A DNA stretch of 64,000 nt from Effrenium voratum (Eukaryota > Sar > Dinophyceae > Suessiales > Symbiodiniaceae), in NCBI GenBank assembly GCA_963377175.1, contig CAUJNA010003731.1:226056-290055 (forward strand), read 5' to 3'. The translations under genes and the position numbers were made by a program. The notes under the pieces were generated by a model that saw only the letters and a program-made list of their open reading frames with translations, did no database searches and was not told the DNA's origin. Below are positions 25,062 through 36,700 of the stretch, piece by piece (positions within the stretch are counted from its first letter, which is position 1; each line of letters starts with the position of its first letter).

Positions 25062-26265
25062 ACCTGCTCCTGGCACAATCCGCGTTAGGCTTCACCTATG
25101 AGCTGGAGGCGCTTCGAGTTTGCACGTCGCCGTTTTTTTGTTGTTGTTGCCCCCGTTATTTGGTAAGAGTGCGACAATGTGAGTCAGGGTCCTCTTTCAG
25201 CATGCACCAAGAGAAGGCAGCCTAGATTAAGTGGCAACCGGCAGTGCCGTATATTTATATGAGTCATACTCGGCCTAGTTTGTGCTGCCGAGGGGATGGG
25301 TGAGCAGCAGGAGGACAGCGAAGCACAATCTTACTTGGAGGAGAGGGACGGGGTGTCGACTCGAGGTGTCTCTTGCCAGTTTCCGCCAAGAATTCCGCCC
25401 ATGACAGCTGTTGCACCAAAAACAGGGCCTGGTTTCTCAAATGGCCATGGGTAGCTTTTCCCATGTGGTGAAAGTCATCTTCTTGGTGGTTTCCCTAATG
25501 GTTACCCCGTGTAAGAGACACATTCAGATCAACCCCCCCAATGCACACTTGGGTATGGGTCAAACTGCCCCCTTCAGGAGCCCTCTAGGCCGCAACGCTT
25601 TGTTTTCGACGAGGCGCCGCGTGCTCGGAGCTTGTTGGGCGTGCCTGGCCCGCTCGCGGCTTCGCCGTTCCCTGTCACAAACGCACAAATCCCCGCGGGC
25701 GGCGAAGAAAAGCCGGACATCGTCGCAACCCCTAGGGAAGCAGAGCCGAACATGCGGATGAGTGCGGCCGGCCGAGGCAGGGCCAGCTGGTGCCAGCTTC
25801 GGACACGGAGAGTGAAGGCTCTCAGGAACCCAAGGACATCGTCTGTTTTCGATAGATGATGTGGATGGTTAAATGCCAACCAACAATGGTTTCCCATGGT
25901 TGTTCAAAGTGGTGCAGGATTTCGTCCATCCAAAGTAGCTTGGTTCTTTGATTTAAGACAGCCCAGCCTGTTTGAATCAAGGGAAATCATGACTTTATTC
26001 GCACAGCGACTTGGGCTTTCCGCTACGGGCACTTCATCCCCCTACCCACAGAGCCGGCGCATCTTTTCTCTGCCGTTTTTTTTTGGGGTAGGACTCAGAA
26101 AGGGAACACCGTGTTGGGAGGTCCATCTGCAGCTTTCTTTTCACGCGCAGGACGCCCGCAGGGCGCGGCAGCGGAACGTTTTCCAAAGCCGAGTGCGGCG
26201 CAAGGCAGGCTGCAGGGCGCGCGTCGCGCGCATGGAACGCGCGGCTTTCCAACGAAGGGATTGAT

Positions 26266-26400
26266 TCCAGGGGGTGATTCCTTTTCCATTCTTTTCAACC
26301 ATCATTATTTTCAACAACCGGCTGTTCCTCCTGGGCTTTGATGGTTTCCTGAAAAGAAGGATCCCTGGAAAGAATGGGGAAGGTCCCCTAGATTGATGGG
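26266..26400. repeat. Family-4 dispersed element
   Basis: Shares CCATTCTTTTCAACCATC, TTTGATGGTTTCCTGAAAAG and GGAAAGAATGGG with 29588-29715. A reverse-oriented relative lies at 31665-31780 (CCATTCTTTCCAGGGATCC, then GGAAAAGGAATCAACCC) and weaker ones near 3260-3350 and 13500-13600. Confidence 0.55.
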
Positions 26401-26534
26401 CTGATGGCGCCATGCTTTGTTGTTTTGGCACATCTCCAGCTTGGAGGATGTCAGTTTCGGGCCTTCAGCCTTGCTCCGAACAGGGTGCCAGACGTGGCTA
26501 GCACGTGTTCCTTTAAGGAAGCCAGGCTATCTCT

Positions 26535-26710
26535 TTCTCTCTCTCTCTCTCTTCCCCTCCCTCCCTCCCTCCCTCCCTCCCCTCCCTCCCTCCCTCCCTC
26601 CCCTCCCTCCCTCCCTCCCTCCCCCTCCCTCCCTCCCTCCCTCCCTCCCTCCCTTTCTCCCTTTCTCCCTCCCTCCCTCCCTCCCTCCCTCCCTCCCTCC
26701 CTCCCTCCAG
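26535..26710. repeat. CCCT microsatellite
   Basis: A short CT run followed by about 40 CCCT tetranucleotide units with minor interruptions. Confidence 0.95.
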
Positions 26711-27069
26711 CCCACGAAAGTGAAAGCGCAGACAACCGCGAGTTTATTCGTCAACCCGCAGAAAGCCCGTAGAGGGTTTCCCTTTTGTAGGTTGCGCAAG
26801 CTGCAGAACGTAGAAAGCCACGAGTTTTTTGAGGTTGACCCCGCAGAAGCCAGCAGGTTGTAAACCACCACGTCTCCGAGACAGCTCGGGCCTTTGCGAG
26901 ACCACGCCCGCGCAAACGTCGCGAGTTGCACACATGCGGAAGCACGCGCAGGCGCACGTTCTAGGCCCGCTTCTCTTTCCCAGTTCTCTCACAATTTCCA
27001 GCTTTTGGTGCATGCTTTTGCAGAGAGAGCTCGCTCAATCAGCCCCAGCACGGGATAATACCAGATAAA

Positions 27070-27240
27070 ATATAGAGAAAGACGGAGGAGAAGAGAAAGG
27101 GGAGTAAGAGAAAGAAAAAGAGAAAGAGGAAGGCCAAGAAACAGAGAAAGAGGAAGAGCAAGAGGGGGAGAGAGACAGAGGGAGAGAGCGAAAGCGAGAG
27201 AGAGAGAGAGAGAGAATAGAGAGAGAGAGAGAGAGTGAGG
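27070..27240. repeat. Purine (GA-rich) microsatellite
   Basis: AGAAAGAG and GAGAGAG repeats over about 170 bases. Confidence 0.9.
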
Positions 27241-28543
27241 AAAAGACGCGGGCTCCAAACTACAGTTCTTGCATATGTTTGAACCTTCCGCCACCGGCTT
27301 TGCCTGACATTGCTGGTAAGTTGTAGCAACAAGAGTCCGCAACATGGCACCAGCAACCAAATACCAAACTCTGCTTCTCAAAGCAGCAGGAAGTTGTGCA
27401 AGATGTGCTCGTTGCATCTCATGGTGTCCGCGGTTTGTTTTCTGGGCGGCCAAAGTTGCGTGTTCAACATGCCAGGCTGCTCCTCAGTCCACTGCCTGCC
27501 TATCCTTGCCAGTCCTGGTGGAGGATGCATGGGCGAGGTTTGATGAGCACTGTTTCCCCCACAAGCACAGGATGCCTGCTTAGTGTTGGACTGCCGCGTT
27601 AGGAATGACATGTGCCATGTTGACACATGTTGCAGGAGCGTGTGGGTGAGAAAACCGCCTCGGCATTCTGCTTTCTTCCTGCGACTCGGCTTGATTGACG
27701 GCATCGCAGCCATTGAGAGAATCTACCGCAGGTGCGGGTGCAGAATGTCACGGAGGGGTGCCGGGCTTTGCACGTTGACATGCATGGATCGCATAGAATT
27801 GCATGAACACCGGGGCGCCGGGAGCGCATCAGAGGCTTTTGTTTGCTTGAAGAAACGAATGAACTGGTTTTCTTCAGGGCAGCCGATGGCTCGGGCATTC
27901 GACCAAGAATCAGCTGCCCTGAAAGGTCTGAAGGAGAGGGGGCAGTGAAGTTTGGATCCAGCCAGACCCCCCAAGTGGTGTGAGTTCCTTGGGCCATCGC
28001 AAGAGGTCCAACTTCACTGTGAAATCGCAAGCGGGCCATCGCAGGAGCTCCGGGCGCCGGAACCTCATCTTCCACCTTTGGCACTGCGCCTCTTGTGTTT
28101 TTCTTCTGAAAGCCCCCCCCGGTGTGGCCGAACCATGCGTCGTTCCCCACGTTGCAGACGGATGACTCGTTCGATCAAAACGCCCGGAGAACTCCCCTGG
28201 CGGTTTTGGGAGAGACGCGGTTCCGAGGTCATCCTGCTCCAGCAGCTCTCAGCCCTTCTGCGACTAGATGCTGGGGCCCGAACTCGATGTGCGAAAGGCC
28301 TCCGGGTCGGTGTTTGGCCAGGTTTTGTTTCCGGTGAGTGCTCTAGGATATGTAGCTTTTCTTTTTTTTGGCTGGAGGGTTGAGGGCGCTCTTGATGCTT
28401 GTTTGGGGGTGCGGCTTTCTTTTTATGGCGCTGAGTCATGTGTTTTGCGGCGCTCGTTTCGGCCCCATGAGCCTGGCTTAGGCTCATGGGACCGCTTCAT
28501 GCCAGGAGAGGGGCCGGGTGCGGAGGGCTGAATCTTGGGACTT

Positions 28544-28658
28544 GGCTGTGGGTCAAAATTAACGGGATCCCATTTCGGGGTAGGTGCACCACCCATTTTA
28601 GTCTATTTTAGTGGGGATTGAGATGTTCACTGGGGGTACGGGGTTTTGACCAATGGTC
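28544..28658 (+). mobile_element. Family-1 introner-like element
   Basis: GGCTGTGGGTCAAAATT to GGTTTTGACCAATGG, with the internal motifs GGTGCACCACCCATTTTAG and GAGATGTTCACT typical of the subfamily at 12549 and 34846. Confidence 0.6.
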
Positions 28659-29587
28659 GCTTGAGTACTTCGCTGCTCAAGGGAAAGCTGTGCATTCTTG
28701 AGCACAGCTGAATACACTTTGTCGCTACTTGCGAGTTGGGAAGAGGCACAAGAGTGCCTCCTGTCACGCAAACATACAACTTCCTTCTCCATAGGATACC
28801 TTCTCCATGGTCTACCTTGCATTTTGAATGGGGAACTGACACTTGGCAGCTCGAGTTGTTGGATGTACTGGGTTCTAGCCGGGTTGTTTTGGTTCTTATA
28901 TATGGCTTGGTTTTGCGGGTTGGTTTGGGTAAGGATCGCATACGCCAGGGCTGCTGGGAGCCAGTGCCCGCCCTCTCACTCACGGGCCAGAGACTCAACG
29001 CGGCGAGATGGAGATCCAAAACGGCACGCACATACAGTATGCCACAGGAGCCACATGTTTACGGATCCATGCCGTGTTTCGGATGTTCAAGGTGACTGTC
29101 ACAGACACATATTGGTGAAAAGGTGCAAGAGCATCATGTGGAAGTTGAGTTCAGTTTCCCGTTGGCGTGTGAAGCTACCGGTGTACTGCGCACACAGCTC
29201 TCATCTGCATGTTTTAGACAGTTCGCTCAAAACCTGGAGATGTTCTGCAAAGTCTCCAAGCCATATTATATAGCATTTACAGCCTTTACACATAAATCTG
29301 TATACTGGCAGTTTTTACTTGGTAGGTGGCTAGCCCCAGATTAACCAACCCCAGTTTGTGAAAATATGGGGGTGGGGCCCCTCCAAAGTGGTCTGAACCC
29401 CCACCAAACTCAGAATCGGACACGCCCCAATCAAATAAACGCGGGTCAGCTCTCTTTACCTCTCTTCTGCATATCTTCCTCTACTGGGCTCTTGACCGGA
29501 ACGCTGGTCCCGTATTCTTTCTGGACATTTTTTTCTGAGGCAGCTCTCTTCTCCTCTTTTTGATGAACATCCGGGGTCAACACTATT

Positions 29588-29715
29588 CTAGGGGTTGATT
29601 CCTTGTCCATTCTTTTCAACCATCGTTCTTTTCATAACCGGATCCGTTTCCACTAAGATTTTGATGGTTTCCTGAAAAGATCCGGATCCCCGGAAAGAAT
29701 GGGAAAGTGTCCCTT
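29588..29715. repeat. Family-4 dispersed element
   Basis: GGGTTGATTCCTTGTCCATT at the left, GGAAAGAATGGGAAAGTG at the right. Second-best preserved copy of the family at 26266. Confidence 0.55.
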
Positions 29716-29824
29716 GAAGGGCCTGAATTGATGACTCCACGCCCATGGGGGGCTTTCCTTTCAGGACCTTTGTTGACGCGTTTGACCATTTATGCAAGAT
29801 GTCCAATCGGAGGAAGGTTGTTTT

Positions 29825-30020
29825 AGTGGAAAAATAGCTGGGTTTCGATTGCTGGTTTACCTGGTGGTTTTTGCTCTACCAGGGAAACCCATCTGGCTGT
29901 GGCTCAAAAAAGTGGTATCAAAATGGCACCTTGGTAAATGGCACCAAAGACTAAAACCCGCGTAACCCCAGCTCTGTAATTTTGAGCCATACCCATGTAT
30001 TTCCCCCAAAAGGACACCGA
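29825..30020. mobile_element. Family-2 element split by a family-1 insertion
   Basis: The left part (GGAAAAATAGCTGGGTTTC ... CCAGGGAAACCCATCT, to 29894) and right part (ATTTCCCCCAAAAGGACACC, from about 29999) together equal the intact family-2 copy at 53633-53754. Between them, 29895-29993, sits a reverse-oriented family-1 element (GGCTGTGGCTCAAAAA to TTGAGCCATACC) flanked by CATCT and CATGT, a 4/5 match for a target duplication. Confidence 0.6.
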
Positions 30021-30738
30021 TTCCGCCAGTTTCGATCAGCCGCGCCCAGCTGGCCACACCGGCGTGGCTGCCCGCGCTGTGTGCCACTCGGCCTCCGCCT
30101 CGGAGTGCGGCATGGAGCAGTTGGCCCCCAGCCATCCCCTCAGCTTGGCATTTTTTTTAGCCTTTGGATGTTTGGCGGTTGGGCTTTCCATTTAACCCAC
30201 CAAAAGTTAGATTTTAGAAGGGGAGTTAGATTTTAGAAGGGGACCTGAGGGGATGGTTTCTTAGCGAGGGCAACCATGATTGGAGTAGTTGGCAGCCCAC
30301 GCGTCAACAAAAAGTCCTCGCCGCCCTCCCCCACCAAAAAAACACATATTGCCTGTGTAGGGGCAAGATCGAACAAGTTTGGGCATTCGAACTGGCCTCT
30401 GCCAGAAGCATTTTTGGCTTTGAGCGCTCGTAGCGGTCTGTGTTTGAATCGACCCTTCAAAGACGCCATGGCAAGCTCAGCGGTCCGCCCTTCGGCGCGT
30501 GGGAAGTCGTCACCAATTTTGACCTCGCTGGTATGTGGCTTCCTGATGCACCTTGAATATTTTCACGGGTGACAGCTGGGGTTTTGAAGCCAAACCCCAA
30601 GGTCAACATGCAAATGCCAGCGCAACCCAATCTGAGGCGCCCGGGAAGTGCGGAAATCCATTGGATTTCTTGTGTGATTCATCCACAACTAGTGGCGCGA
30701 GTCATGCCTTTGCACGCGCAAGGTATTTTGGCGTGCCC

Positions 30739-33700
30739 ATGGCCTTCTCCTCCTTGGCTGTTCGGCCACTGGTGCAGAAGCAGAGACATTTTGGCGTGGC
30801 ACGCCGGGCGGAAAGTGCGGACACCGCGACCGCCACGGAGGTGAGCGAGGATGAAGGCGAACAGTTTGAGTTTCAGGCTGAGGTGGGCCGAGTGATGGAC
30901 ATTATCATCAACTCCTTGTACTCCAACAAGGACTGCCAGACACTGCAATCGTCCAAACGTCAAGCTTCCTTCTGCCTTGTATTCTTGGTGCCTTCATTGT
31001 TTGCATCTACACCATTCATGTGAACCTGCTTGCAAGGCGAAATCCTGCTAAGTGGGCTTCCAAGCTTCATGGGGCATCACTTTTTGCTTTTCACAAAGGA
31101 CGTTTTCCTCCGTGAGCTCGTCTCCAACGCGGCGGACGCCTGCGACAAGAAGCGCTTCCTGGCGCTGACGGAGAGCGACTCGCCGCCGGAGTCTATGAAG
31201 CTGCGCATCAACTCCGACAAGGCCGAGCGTGTCAGTAAACTTCAATTTGCTTGAGACTATGTTTTACTTCCCCTCTTGGTTTTAATGGGAATGTATCACC
31301 ACTGGAAATTTGTTTTATGGCCTTTTTCTTTCTGGGGACCTATCCAAATGGAGGTAAATAGAGGGTCCCTCAAAATGGCAGTCGCCTGAATTGTCCGGAT
31401 TCCTCTTGATCTGCCATCAAATGCTAGTCGTGGCAAAGTTGGGCATTGGGTTGAGGCGGGTACCATGTGAGCGGTTTGTTTGGATTTGTGCAGGGTCTTC
31501 TAAATTCTGCATCCATGACAGGTACTGCGTGAGCTCTTGTAGCATGCAATCATGGCATGCCATTGTTCGGCCTGGATGTGGGATTCAAATCTCGCCAGCC
31601 TGGTGTAGATGGGCAGGCAATCGGACGAGCTTCACAACAGGAGTTGCATAGGGGTACCCTCCCCATTCTTTCCAGGGATCCTTCTTCCTAGAAAACCTCC
31701 AGAAACCCAGGGAAACGGATCCGTTTTTTGAAGAGAACATTTTTTGAAAATAATGGAAAAGGAATCAACCCTAAGATGCATGGCGAGTGGCCACGCTCGG
31801 TTGCGCGCATAAAATTCGCGAATCGGAACAGAGCCTTGGCGCAGGATGCCCGCACGCTGACCATTGAGGAGAGGGAGGGTTGGGGGAACACGTGGCAGCT
31901 ATTGGGGCGCTGAAATTTGATGGCTTGTTCCCTGTCGGGTTTCCATTTTGGGTCCCAAAGGAAAGTTCCAGGTCCCTTCGACCTGGGAGTTGACACCCAT
32001 GTGCCGCACCAACATGTTGCCATTGACCACCTTCTTTTGAACTTCAATCGCCCCTCTTTGCCGCAGTGGAAGCCTGCCCCTTCTTCGGGTGTACGACTTT
32101 TGGGGGAGCAACCATGGAAGCCAAACGTTGGCCCAGGGGTTTTGGAGTTGGCGACTTTTGGGGCTGTCCACTTTGGATGTTGGCTCAAACCCTATCGTTG
32201 AGGCGCAGTCCCAAAGTGTCATTTTGATTCTTCACCCGCCGATAGGGAGCGTGAGCTTTGTCTCACTTCCTGAGTTCATGAACTTTAAACTTTTTGGGAA
32301 AACCATATTAGTGGTAAATGTAAAGTTTGGACTTTTTTTGGGCCATCCACTCAGCCAGTGAGTTGTTTAGATCGTGAGACAGGTTAGTTTTACCCCACTG
32401 ACCGCACCAGGACAACGGCGTGGGCATGTTGCAGGCGGAGCTGAAGGAGAACCTGGGCCGCATCGCCCGCTCAGGCGAGGCGGAATTGGGTGGGGCAGAG
32501 CCACTTTTTGGGGCGCTCTGCGCCACAAGCAAAACCCGGTGAAGTGTAGGCGGACGGGTACCACTTTTGGGCTAGGTGCACCACCCATTTTAGAACCTAT
32601 TTTAGTGGGGATTGGGATGTTCACTGGTGGCTAACCTGGATTTTGACCCATGGCCAAATAGGTGAAGATGTCCGCCTCAGGCTTTGAGTTGGACGGCCTT
32701 GCATTTGGCTAAAGCTTTGAATGCAACGGTGCCACGCCGATTCCAGCACGAGACCTGGAATGGGAGGGGGGGGGACACATGAAACTGTATTTTTCAGGTT
32801 GCCAAAAAGTGGTGGTTTGGATTGGTGGCTTGGGGATTTCAACCCCTGGCTTTTGTGGCGGGTAGATGGGAACCCTCCTTCACCACCAACCACCAATCCA
32901 AATCACCAACTGGAAGGAAGCTGAATTTTCGATGTCATTTTCCTGCTCGGCCTTGTGCTGCCCAGGACAATTGCATCTGAGTTCTGTTAGAAACCACCCT
33001 AGTAGAGGACTAGTATTGCAGCGACCCAGGTTTTTGACACACGCAGCGAAATGAGGCCGCCCCGCCTCTGAATCAACTTGATAGCGTGGAGCCCGCCAAT
33101 AGCAAAATAAGCGGGAACGACATCCGAACGACATCCCAGGTGCGGTTGCTTCTTTCTTGTATCTGCAGAACTGCAGGTTCAGTTGAGAACTGGTTTAGTG
33201 TTATTGGTTTTGCGCTCTTTGGAACACACGTGCATGTGTTCCTAGGAACACAGACTTAGTTGGGAGTTCGAGGGTGCTTCCTTTTCTATATGCGCTTGTG
33301 CTGAAAAATTGCGACTTTCGAGCCGGAGCTGCCAGAGTGCATTTCCTTCACTACACTCGTACTGAAAAGTTGCGACTTGCGAGCCGGAGCTGCCAAATAT
33401 TTCCTTTTTCCACACTTATATTGCAAAGTTCTGACTTTCCAGCCGGAGCTGCCAAAATTTGTTTCTTTTGGTACACTTGTACTGAAAAGTTGCGACTTTC
33501 GAGCCGGAGCTGCCAGAGTGCATTTCCTTTACTGCACTCGTACTGAAAAGTTGCGACTTGCGAGCCGGAGCTGCCAAATATTTCCTTTACTACACTTATA
33601 TTGAAAAGTTGCGACTTCCGAGCCGGAGCTGCCAATGTGTGTTTCTTTTACCACACTTGTGCTGAAAAGTTGCGACTTCCGAGCCGGAGCTGCCAGAGTG

Positions 33701-36700
33701 CATTTCCTTCACTACACTCGTACTGAAAAGTTGCGACTTGCGAGCCGGAGCTGCCAAATATTTCCTTTTACTACACTTATATTGAAAAGTTCCGACTTTC
33801 CAGCCGGAGCTGCCAAAATCTGTTTCTTTTAGTACACTTGTACTGAAAAGTTGCGACTTTCGAGCCGAAGCTGCCAGAGTGCATTTCCTTTACTTCACTT
33901 GTACTGAAAAGTTGCGACTTTCGAGCCGGAGCTGCCAATGTTTACTTGCGATAGTTGTTGTTGCAAGCGTTTTTTCTGACAAGGATGTCAACAAAATGAG
34001 GCCGCCCAGCATGAGACTGACCACATCATATCGTGGGCAGAAGGAAAATTAGGGGGGTTTCCAACAGAGCTCATCTGGGGGTTGGAGTTTCAATCCAGGA
34101 AGTCGCCCCTCAAATGATGGATCCTTTCTTTTGTTCTTTAAGAGAACCTTGTTGTTGGCCCTTTGAAAGGACAGCTAAAGCAGCAACCGTCATTTTAGTG
34201 GCGACCCTTGAACAGGGTACCAACTCAAAGAGCACCGTGTTTTTTTAGAAGGTGTCCGAGCCGAGCGGCAGGCACCGCGAACTTCGTCAAGGAGCTGGGC
34301 AGCGGCGAGGCGGACGTGAGCCTGATCGGGCAGTTCGGCGTCGGCTTTTACTCCGCCTTCTTGGTGGCCAACAAGGCAAGGGGGATGCGAAGATGGTGAT
34401 CCAACCAAACCACCTGCGGGGAAAACGGGATTGTTTGTTTATTTTTGTTGATTTGTTTGTTTGTTTTTGTATTTGTTTATATACATATCATAAGACCCTG
34501 TATATGCCGGCCAAAAGAATCGCCCGAGCGTATTGTAGCCAATTGAAGCCCTGAGAGAGTGGAGTTGGGGGCCGCGGTTTGTGGATGTTTTCTTTTCTGC
34601 TCATGTTTTGATGCAGAGGTGGAAGTCTACTCCAAGAGCTTCCGGAAGGAATCGGATGGTAAGACCTGGAAGTGGTCCTCCACCGGCCAGTCCTACTCGA
34701 TTGTGGATGCTTCGGATTCAGCGTTCCTGAGCTGAAGCGGGCGACTGTCATGCTTTTTTGTTTAGTGGCATGTCCTGGTTGTGCCAGGCCCCACTGCCCC
34801 ATGGGGAACGCCTTCAAAATGGTTGGCGGGCATGAATTTCTATGTGGCTGTGGGTCAAAACCAATGGTACCATTTTGGGGTAGGTACACCACCCATTTCA
34901 ATCTTTTTTAGTGGGGATTGGGATGTTCACTGATGGTACGTTGTTTTGACCAAAGGCTCCAGATCAATTCCCATTTGATTTTTGAAGGCGCATCTTGTCG
35001 AAGGCTCTTCGGCGACCAGAGCGGTACCAAGATCGTGCTGCACCTGCGCGAGGAGGCGCAGGAATATTTGGACACCGGCAAGCTGTCTGACCTGCTGAAG
35101 ACGCCCGGCTCGTATTTGTCTCGCGCACCTTTGCGTTGTTGAGCCCCACTGCCCGATACGTTGGCAAAAGCGCCAAAGCGCCAATCACCGACCAAAGGTA
35201 GAGGCGAGAATTGGAGGTTTTGTCAGTCTTGCATGTACGTGCTGGGCCTTGAGGCATGGGCTGCAGTGTTTTGTGGTGACACTTGCAAGCCCCAGGAAGT
35301 ACAGTGAGTTCATCACCTTCCCAATCGAGCTCTACAACGAGAAGGTGCAGTACGACCAGGTGCCTGATGAGTCCGCCCCACCCCCGAAGGAGGGTGAGAA
35401 GCAGAAGATGAAGAGTGTGCCTCGCTCCGTCTTCGAGTGGGATGTGATGAACAAGATGAAGCCCATCTGGCTGCGCAACCCCGATGTGGTGAATTCCTCT
35501 GAGTACACCGAGTTCTACAAGACAACCTTCAAGGCGGTGCACAAGGGTTCCGGTGCACGGATGGCCCATGTGCCCTCCTCATGGGTGAATTGCCCTCTCC
35601 AGTCCGAATCTTAAGCAATTTGCTTGGCAAAGAATCATTGTTGCACGGCGCTCCAACTTTGCGTTTCAACTTCTCGGAGCTGACCGCTGGCCCTTTGCGA
35701 TGGAAGGCGGCTTTTTGGCCAGTCAAGCCCCTTGCCGAGAAGCATTGCGGGTTTGAAACCTTGGGGCTCAGCATTTGCGATCCGCAGGCGTTCGATGAAC
35801 CGATGACCGTGACCCACTTCAAGGTGGAAGGCCTGTGTCTCATGACACCAGACGCCAGCTCCTGCAAGACATTGGCTGATTCAACCTTGCCTGTTTCACC
35901 TGATTCCTGGGAGCTTTGGGTGTGCCTTTGAAGCGGAGGCATGGCTTGTGGAATTCTCTGAGCACCGCAGGCCAGATCGAGTTCCGAGCCCTGGTCTTCA
36001 TCCCCTCCACCATGCCTTTCGAGCTTACCCGCGACATGTTCTCCCCTGAGGGCAGGGCCATGCGCCTCTACGTGAAGCGCGTCTTCATCAACGACAAGTT
36101 CGAGGATGGGGTCCAGGGAAGGGGTGAGGCACGATCGGCATCTTGTGTCGCTTGGTGCCTGATGTTGCCTCATGCGCTCATTTTGGTCCATCTTCAGTTT
36201 GGCAATGTGTGTGCCACTGGTGACTGCCCTGGCGAATGGACGGGCACAAGAGACAACCACACAAAAGTGGCGATCAAGATGCGAGTGGCCCACTCATGAC
36301 AAAACACGTTGGCCTTCGGGGGAGCATGTTGGATTATGTTTGCGGCTGGTCTTTTTGAGAAATTCCTGAGTGTCAGAATGAGGGAACACTTTTGGCTTGA
36401 CTAGGCAAACGTTTGGCAAGGCACCAAGTTTTTCCGCGCCAGAGGAAACCAACCGGTATAGCTTAGGCCTTGCCTCTATATAACTTTGGTATACATGTGG
36501 TATACAATTGGTATAAACATTGGTATCAACTTGGTATCAAAATGGTATAAACATTGGTATCAAATTGGTATAAATTGGTATGAACTAATAGTGACCCTGC
36601 CAACAATTTGTAGTAACTATATCCACAATCAGTATGGAGCAACTGCCCAAAATACCCCCTAGCACTGATAAAGAAGGGGGGGTCATTTATTGACCAAGTT

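Larger units (their letters stand above)
19898..30738. other. 10.8 kb without a supported gene
   Basis: Contains MITE/introner-like elements (21753-21849, 22017-22152, 22247-22350, 22358-22483, 26266-26400, 28544-28658, 29588-29715, nested pair 29825-30020), microsatellites (26540-26710, 27070-27240) and an 11-bp-stem palindrome (25038-25061). Open frames of 140-190 codons on either strand (21037-21609 minus; 27952-28383 plus) have no recognisable domains and I do not call them. Confidence 0.5.

Noticed and set aside
27952..28487. About 140-codon open frames on both strands
   Set aside because: Mutually overlapping antisense frames in GC-rich DNA, without a domain.
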